DNA of 64,000 nt from Actinoalloteichus hoggarensis (GTDB lineage Bacteria; Actinomycetota; Actinomycetes; Mycobacteriales; Pseudonocardiaceae): the NCBI RefSeq assembly GCF_002234535.1, contig NZ_CP022521.1:4836001-4900000 (forward strand), given 5' to 3'. Position 1 is the stretch's first letter. Each line of letters opens with the position of its first letter. A program made the translations under genes and the position numbers. The notes under the pieces were generated by a model. It worked only from the letters and a program-made list of their open reading frames with translations. It searched no databases and was not told the origin of the DNA. Positions 58,815 to 64,000 of the stretch are shown piece by piece.

Positions 58815-59579
58815 CTCTTCCACTCCTTGACACGTCACATCGCCGATCCACCGTGTGGAGTGCATCGGTGACGAATCGTCTCGTCCACGCACGGAACGAA
58901 GCCCGGGGAACCGCGCCGGACCGGCGTGGTCCGTCGGGGAGCCTCGGCGCCGTACGGACGTCAGCGGTCCATCAGCGGCCGTCGACGACGCGAGAAGACC
59001 GCATGCCTCGACAGCCGCACCCCAGTCGGATCGACGCGCTCCGCGCGGCCGGGTGTCCGGCCGCCACCACGCGGTGGCCCGCCGATCCGTGAACAGTTCG
59101 GGAGCGGTCCGCGTTCCTCGATGAGGAACGACCGTCACCCGACCGGCGTCATTGCCCGGTACCTCTGATCATGCCGGGGATCGGGCGGGCGCGGCAGTGC
59201 CAGATGACCTCGCTCGTGATGCGTTCGCGGCATAGCCCACTCGACCGAAGACACTGCTCCGAACGGCGGACGTCGTATCGGCGGGTCGAGCGGCGCGCTG
59301 GCCGAGGCGGCGGGTGTGGGTCATGTGACGCGGCGGCGGCCACCCCGGGACGGCGACGAGACCGGGCACCGGGCACCGGGCACCGGGCACCGGGCAACAG
59401 CGGACGGCGACGAGACCGACCGTCGTCGAACAGCTGCGCCACCACCGCCGAACAGCTGCGCCACCACCGCCGAACGGCGGCGACACCGGCCGCCCACACG
59501 CGCCGACGAGCGCCGGCGGAGAAGACGAGCAGCGCCCGCCGACGGACGGCGGGCGCCGAGAAGAGGGCTCCGTGCGTGA
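58815..59579. other. Repeat-rich gap upstream of AfsA-like gene
   Basis: About 765 bp. Holds the 7-bp and 22-bp repeats listed separately and, presumably, the AfsA operon promoter near 58830-58900. No gene supported; frames are compositional. Confidence 0.45.
59363..59471. repeat. 7-bp x5 and 22-bp x2 tandem repeats
   Basis: CGGGCAC repeats five times (59363-59397, last unit CGGGCAA). A 22-bp unit, GAACAGCTGCGCCACCACCG then CC, occurs twice exactly (59428-59471). Neither unit length preserves frame. Confidence 0.92.
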
Positions 59580-60491
59580 TCAGTCGGCGACCGCGGCGCT
59601 CCAGACCTCCCACGGCTGCGCCGAGGCCCACTCGCCGATCGACGACAGCCGGATGCCCAGCAGCCGTTCGACCTGCGTGTGGTCGGCGACGTGCGAGTCC
59701 GGATCGTCGGAGGAAGCCGCCCATCGGTAGAGGCCCGCGACGCCCTCGGCCGCGGGTCCGCCGATCACGCGGCGCAGGTCTGCCTCGAAGTCGGCCGGGT
59801 CGGCGGCCTGATAGGACACCTCGCGGCCCAGTCCGGCGCCGACGGCCGCGGCCAGTTCGTCGCCGGTCACCGCGGGTCCTCCGAGCGGCAGTACCAGTCC
59901 GTCGAGGCCGGGGCGGTGCAGCGCGGCGACCGTGGCCGCGCCGAGGTCGGCGTGCGACAGCCAGGACACCCGACGATCGGCGGCCAGGGGATAGACCAGC
60001 GTGCCGCGGTCGAACAGTCGCGGTCCGGCGAAGGGGCTGAACAGGTTGTCCAGGTACACGGGCGGGCGCAGGACGACAAGTGGCAGGCCGCTGTCTCGCA
60101 GGGCCGTCTCGGCGGCCCGTCGCGTCTCGTAGGCGGGGTAGGGGGTGACGGCGTCGGGGATCGCGGTGTTGGCGTTGTACACCAGCCGTTCGATCCCGGC
60201 CTCGCGCGCCGCGTCGATGACGGTGCGGACGTAGCCTGCCACCAGCTCCGGTTGGTAGACCAGCGGCAGCACCAGCGAGACATGGGTGATGCCCTCGAAC
60301 GCCCGGTGGACCGCGGCGGCGTCGGCGAGGTCCGCGAGGACGACGGGCAGCCGCGGGGCGCCGGGAGCGGGACGCGCGCCCGTCCTGGTCAGCCCCCGGA
60401 CCTGGTGCCCGTCGGCGAGCAGTCGCCGTGCCACGGCGGCCCCTTGGAAGCCGTGCGCCCCGATGACGAGGTGGCGGCGGTCGTCAGACAT
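59580..60491 (-). CDS. NmrA-like NAD(P)-binding protein
   Basis: A 303-residue atypical short-chain dehydrogenase. The nucleotide motif is LVIGAHGFQGAAVARRLL (GxxGxxG), followed by VRGLTRTG, VVLADLADAAAV and HVSLVLPLVYQPEL. The YNANTAIPD and YPAYETRRAAE region lacks a clear SDR Tyr-x3-Lys, as in NmrA regulators and quinone-reductase-like QorB. ATG 60491 begins MSDDRRHLVIG. It is the last of three same-strand genes with an exporter and an AraC regulator. Confidence 0.88.
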   Translation of the reverse strand: MSDDRRHLVIGAHGFQGAAVARRLLADGHQVRGLTRTGARPAPGAPRLPVVLADLADAAAVHRAFEGITHVSLVLPLVYQPELVAGYVRTVIDAAREAGIERLVYNANTAIPDAVTPYPAYETRRAAETALRDSGLPLVVLRPPVYLDNLFSPFAGPRLFDRGTLVYPLAADRRVSWLSHADLGAATVAALHRPGLDGLVLPLGGPAVTGDELAAAVGAGLGREVSYQAADPADFEADLRRVIGGPAAEGVAGLYRWAASSDDPDSHVADHTQVERLLGIRLSSIGEWASAQPWEVWSAAVAD

Positions 60492-60571
60492 GCGGTGATG
60501 GCCTTTCGTGGTAAATGGATGACGTCGCCGGTGCTCCGGCGGTTCGGATGCCGGGGTGAGCGGACACGCTG

Positions 60572-62038
60572 TCAGGACGTGGGCGCGGGCCCCGGCGTGG
60601 ACTCGTCCCCGTGCGGTGCGCCGGTCCGAAGGGTGAGCGCGTAGCAGGCCGCGAGCACGGCCAGCACGGCGGCGACGAGGAACGCGACGGCGAAGCCGTT
60701 CGTCAGGGCGGCCGGGTCGGCCGGACCGCCCACGGCGAGGGTCCGCGCGGTGGCCACTCCGGAGAGCACCGCGAGGCCGAGGACCGCGCCGAACTGCTGA
60801 CTGGTGTTGATCAGACCCGAGGCCAGTCCGATCTCCGCTGGCCGGGCCTGAGCGGTCGCCGCCACGGAGCTGGTGACCGTGACCAACGGCAGCGCGACGC
60901 CCAGCAGCAGGCTGGGCGGCAGCACGTCGGCGGCGAACGAGCCGTCGACGGAGAGCAGCGCGAGCCAGCCGAGGCCCGCCGCGGTCAGCAGCCACCCCGC
61001 GATGAGCACGGCGCGGACGCCGTACCGCCCGATCAGCCTTCCGGTGCCTGCCGCGACGAGGACGACCGTCAACGACAGAGGCAGCAGCCCCAGCCCGCCG
61101 AGGACGGCCGAATAGCCGAGCACGGTCTGGAGGTACACGCTGACCAGGAAGAACATCGGGAAGTAGGCGAACTGCGCGAGGCAGGCGAGCAGGTTGGCGG
61201 TGATCACCGCCCGCCTGCGCAGGAGTGTCGGCGGCACCAGCGGGGTCTCGGCGCGCCGTTCCGCGATCACGAAGACGATCAACAGCGCGACGGCCGCGGC
61301 GGCGGGCGCCAGCGTGCTCGGCGCGGTCCAGCCGTGCACTCCGGTGTTGACCAGCGCATAGGCGGTCGATCCCAGTGCCGCGGTGCTGGACAGCGCGGCG
61401 GTGACGCCGAACCGGGCACCCCGCCCCGGCGCACGGTCCACGCGCGGCATCCGTACGGCGGCCGCCGCCAGCACGGCGCCCGCGAGCACGCTCAGCACGA
61501 AGGTCGAGCGCCAGCCCAGCCAGCTGGTGAGGACCCCGCCGAGCACGGTCCCTGCGGCGCCGCCGACGCCGGCCATGGCGGCGAACAGACCGAGGGCCCG
61601 ATGACGCGCCGGCCCGTCGGGGAACAGGCTCAACAGAAGCGCGAACGCCGCCGAGGCGGCGAGTGCGGCGCCCACGCCCTGCGCGGCACGCGCCGCGATC
61701 AGCCAGCCCGCGTCGCCCGCGAGGGCTCCCGCCGCGGAGCCGATCACCAGGACGACCAGGCCGGTGACGAACAGTCCGCGTCGGGAGACCAGGTCGGCGG
61801 CGCGACCGCTGAGCAGCAGCAGTCCGCCGAAGGTCACCAGGTAGGCGTTCGCGATCCAGGGCAGGTCGGCCGCCCCGATGTCGAGTTCGTCACCGATCGA
61901 CGGGACCGCGACGTTGATGATCGAGGTATCCAGGAGCAGCAGGAACTGCGTGCAGGCCAACAGGATCAGGGCCCGCCGGGCGGCGCGCTGATCGGCCCCG
62001 GTGCCGGTCTGCCCGGGATCAACGATGGGAACGTTCAT
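60572..62038 (-). CDS. MFS drug exporter, DHA2 (14-helix) type
   Basis: A 488-residue EmrB/QacA-like proton-coupled exporter. Motif D-type LLLLDTSIINVAVPSIG and LPWIANAYLVTFGGLLLLSG start the protein; AARAAQGVGAALAASAA and GGAAGTVLGGVLTSWLGWR (motif C) follow, with about 14 helices. ATG 62038 (MNVPIVDPG) precedes helix 1; the longer frame upstream is not conserved. It is 124 bp downstream of an AraC-type regulator on the same strand, which probably controls it. Confidence 0.92.
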   Translation of the reverse strand: MNVPIVDPGQTGTGADQRAARRALILLACTQFLLLLDTSIINVAVPSIGDELDIGAADLPWIANAYLVTFGGLLLLSGRAADLVSRRGLFVTGLVVLVIGSAAGALAGDAGWLIAARAAQGVGAALAASAAFALLLSLFPDGPARHRALGLFAAMAGVGGAAGTVLGGVLTSWLGWRSTFVLSVLAGAVLAAAAVRMPRVDRAPGRGARFGVTAALSSTAALGSTAYALVNTGVHGWTAPSTLAPAAAAVALLIVFVIAERRAETPLVPPTLLRRRAVITANLLACLAQFAYFPMFFLVSVYLQTVLGYSAVLGGLGLLPLSLTVVLVAAGTGRLIGRYGVRAVLIAGWLLTAAGLGWLALLSVDGSFAADVLPPSLLLGVALPLVTVTSSVAATAQARPAEIGLASGLINTSQQFGAVLGLAVLSGVATARTLAVGGPADPAALTNGFAVAFLVAAVLAVLAACYALTLRTGAPHGDESTPGPAPTS

Positions 62039-62162
62039 GATGTGCCCGACCGCCGCCCGCCGAGTACGCGGCGCCGGCCGGAGTCCTCCCTGGAACCGTG
62101 GTGGGTCGACGTCCCCACGGTGCCGTCCCGGGCGGCGGCGGTCATTCGACGATCGACCGGAA

Positions 62163-63170
62163 TCAGTGTCCGATCGTCCGGGCGGCCGTCCCCGCCGCGA
62201 CGCGGGAGCGCAGCCGGTACTCGCCGGGCGTGGTGCCGAAGTGCCGCCGGAACGCACGGTGGAATCCGACGGCGCTCTGGTATCCGACCCGCCCCGGCAC
62301 GGCGCTCTGCGGCACATCGGTGTCGACCAGCAGCCGGGCCGCCGCTCGCATCCGGCAGGCGGTCAGGTGGGTGGCCGGTCCTTCGCCGACGAGTTCCCGA
62401 AAGAGCCCGGCGAAGGTGGATCGGGACAGATTCGCCTCGGCCGCCAGCGATCGCAGCGTCCACGGCTCGGCGTACCTGGTGTGCATGGCGGTCAGCGCAC
62501 GGCTGACGGCCGGGTTCGCCAGCGCGGCGAGCATCTCGGGGCGCTCGGTCATCGCGGTCAGCAGCGGCCGCAGGGCCAGGACGAAGACCATCTCGAAGAC
62601 GCGCAGGGTGACCGCCGCCGCACCAGGGCCGTCGCCCGCGCCGAGATCGCGCCGGGCGTCGAGCGTGTCGACGGCGGCGCGCAGCAGCGGTTCGGCTTCG
62701 AGCTGCGCGCGGCGCAGGACCGTCATCCTCGGCAGCGCGTGATACAGGGGCGAGGATCCGCCCGCGTCGTGGTGCAGGCCCGCGCAGAGGATGCGGCTGC
62801 GGGACCCGTCGCCGCCGAACTCGATGCTGTCGGTGGTGCCCGGGAGTCGGTCGGCCAGCAGGGTGCGCAGTGCGACGCCCGGCCGGTCCGGCCGGTCGGC
62901 GAAGCGATGAGCCGTGCCGGTCGGGAACACGGCCAGGTCCCCCGCGGTCAGCAGGGTGGGCTCGATGCCGTCGGCGCTGATCCAGCAGGATCCCTCCGCG
63001 ACGTAGTGCAGCACCGCGCAGTGCGGTTCGGCGTCGCCTTCGATGGACCACGGCTCCGTCAGCGACCATCGACTGGAGAAGACGCCGGTCAGGCGGATGG
63101 GTTGGAGCAGCGTGCTCAGGAGGTCCGTCTGTTGACTTCCGGCCGGTGCGGACACGGTCGCCTTCCTCAT
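62163..63170 (-). CDS. AraC family regulator with cupin domain
   Basis: A 335-residue regulator. The N-terminal half is a cupin-like effector domain (CAVLHYVAEGSCWISADG, LTAGDLAVFPTGTAHRF) of the AraC_binding_2/6 type. The C-terminal pair of helix-turn-helix motifs is LRSLAAEANLSRSTFAGLFRE and QSAVPGRVGYQSAVGFHRAF. ATG 63170 is the first good start. This subgroup often sits next to exporters or oxidoreductases, as here with the MFS and NmrA-like genes. Confidence 0.92.
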   Translation of the reverse strand: MRKATVSAPAGSQQTDLLSTLLQPIRLTGVFSSRWSLTEPWSIEGDAEPHCAVLHYVAEGSCWISADGIEPTLLTAGDLAVFPTGTAHRFADRPDRPGVALRTLLADRLPGTTDSIEFGGDGSRSRILCAGLHHDAGGSSPLYHALPRMTVLRRAQLEAEPLLRAAVDTLDARRDLGAGDGPGAAAVTLRVFEMVFVLALRPLLTAMTERPEMLAALANPAVSRALTAMHTRYAEPWTLRSLAAEANLSRSTFAGLFRELVGEGPATHLTACRMRAAARLLVDTDVPQSAVPGRVGYQSAVGFHRAFRRHFGTTPGEYRLRSRVAAGTAARTIGH

Positions 63171-63376
63171 GCTCGGCGGCGGTCGTTCAGGATCGACGAT
63201 AGTCGCAGGCGGTGGACGCCCCGGCAGTTCGTCCGCACGATCGCCGCGCCTGCGAGGCGCTCCTCGCCCCGTCTCCTCCGCACCTGTGTGCGGCCGACTC
63301 CGCCGGCCGGTGGAGCTCCTTCGTGTAGGCGGCCTTCGTCCCGGTGCCCGCCCCGGACGACGACGTCGACGCTCGC

Positions 63377-63994
63377 TCAGCGCAGCGCCGTCCAGACTCC
63401 CAGCGCTATCAGCACCACCGCCGCGGTCCGGTTCAGCGAGACGAGCACCCGAGGGGAGCGGAACACACGGCCGCCGCCGCCGAGGATCAGCGTCCAGGCG
63501 AGGAGCCAGCAGGCCGTCAGCAGGACATGGGTGGTGGCCAGGACGGCGAGCTGCGCGGCGACGGACCCCGTCGGGTCGAGGAACTGCGGGGCCAGGGTGA
63601 GCGGGATCAGAGCCGCCTTGGGGTTGAGCACGTTGGCGAGCACGGCCGTGAGGTAGGCCGAGCGCGTCGGCGTCTCCCTCGCCGTGCCCGGGGCGGGCTG
63701 CCGGGTACGTCCGGCCTGCCGCCAGCTCCAGAGGCCCAGGCCGGTCAGGTAGAACGCGCCGAGCAGCGTGATCAGGTCGAAGAGGCGGTCGGAGTTCATG
63801 ACGATCGCCGACAGCCCGAGCAGGGCGCAGCAGGCATGCAGGTAGATGCCGGTCGCCGTCCCCAGGATCACCGCCCACCCTGCCCTGCGGCCCGCGGTGG
63901 TGACCTGGCGCGTGAGCAGCGCGAGGCTCGCGCCGGGTGTCACGACCAACGGCAGCAGGGCCAGGGCGAAGCCGCCGACGAGGTGCGGCGTCAT
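63377..63994 (-). CDS. LysE/RhtB family exporter
   Basis: A 205-residue six-helix membrane exporter of amino acids or related solutes. The signature VVTPGASLALLTRQVTTAGRRAG, then GTATGIYLHACCALLG and LANVLNPKAALIPLTLAPQF, matches LysE/RhtB. The Pro-Gly in TPGAS and the NPKA motif are conserved. The start ATG 63994 is 6 bp from the window end, so the upstream promoter is not visible. Substrate unknown. Confidence 0.92.
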   Translation of the reverse strand: MTPHLVGGFALALLPLVVTPGASLALLTRQVTTAGRRAGWAVILGTATGIYLHACCALLGLSAIVMNSDRLFDLITLLGAFYLTGLGLWSWRQAGRTRQPAPGTARETPTRSAYLTAVLANVLNPKAALIPLTLAPQFLDPTGSVAAQLAVLATTHVLLTACWLLAWTLILGGGGRVFRSPRVLVSLNRTAAVVLIALGVWTALR

Positions 63995-64000
63995 CGCCGT

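Overview
The window is high-GC (roughly 70 percent or more) actinomycete chromosome. Codons end strongly in G or C, GTG starts are common, several promoters look leaderless (a TANNNT-like hexamer 6-7 nt before the start codon), and F420-type and LexA-type signatures fit Actinobacteria. The gene families suggest a Pseudonocardiales-like organism, but that placement is inference. No rRNA, tRNA, CRISPR array, transposase or phage gene was seen.

Layout. 1-10.2 kb: the 3' part of a cytochrome P450 gene, a ClpX-like AAA+ unfoldase, two SAM methyltransferases, an MBL-fold hydrolase, MmcQ/YjbR, MerR and NUDIX genes. These are separated by unusually repeat-rich, gene-poor DNA that appears to hold decayed gene 5' ends. 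10.9-17.6 kb: a sulfur-type leader peptide (RRHVDLLRVCSSACR) followed by a strong hairpin, then a complete Dpp/Opp-type ABC importer and a DUF1684 gene in one operon. 18-20.8 kb: a divergent F420-type PPOX/HxlR pair, an IclR regulator and an AhpD-like protein.

21.4-50.5 kb is a sugar-acid region. It holds 2-hydroxyacid dehydrogenases, alpha-ketoglutarate semialdehyde dehydrogenase and KdgD (overlapping), a LysR regulator, a second Dpp-type importer with a TauE permease, glucarate dehydratase, a PfkB kinase, an IclR regulator, a DSD1-like PLP enzyme and a decayed ridA. Together GudD, KdgD and the semialdehyde dehydrogenase would take D-glucarate to 2-oxoglutarate. Embedded among these are a DUF6886 gene, an ArsR/SRPBCC-RibD pair and menC. 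45.7-53.5 kb: MarR, LysR, MFS, phosphotriesterase-like, aldo/keto reductase, an uncharacterised protein and an AAA ATPase.

53.8-58.8 kb: a minus-strand cluster of AfsA-like hotdog protein, HAD-IB phosphatase, a small Cys-containing protein and a KAS III-like ketosynthase, all joined by 4-bp overlaps, with an FAD monooxygenase downstream. This looks like a butenolide, furan or gamma-butyrolactone-type signal locus. 59.6-64 kb: NmrA-like protein, MFS drug exporter, AraC regulator and LysE exporter.

The most unusual signals are: (i) two near-identical LexA-box, leaderless promoters 30 kb apart, each driving a short putative membrane ORF; (ii) the Cys leader plus attenuator-like hairpin ahead of an importer; (iii) the AfsA/HAD/KAS III cluster; and (iv) more than a dozen short tandem-repeat arrays, many with a 15-bp unit, in gene tails and next to gene remnants.
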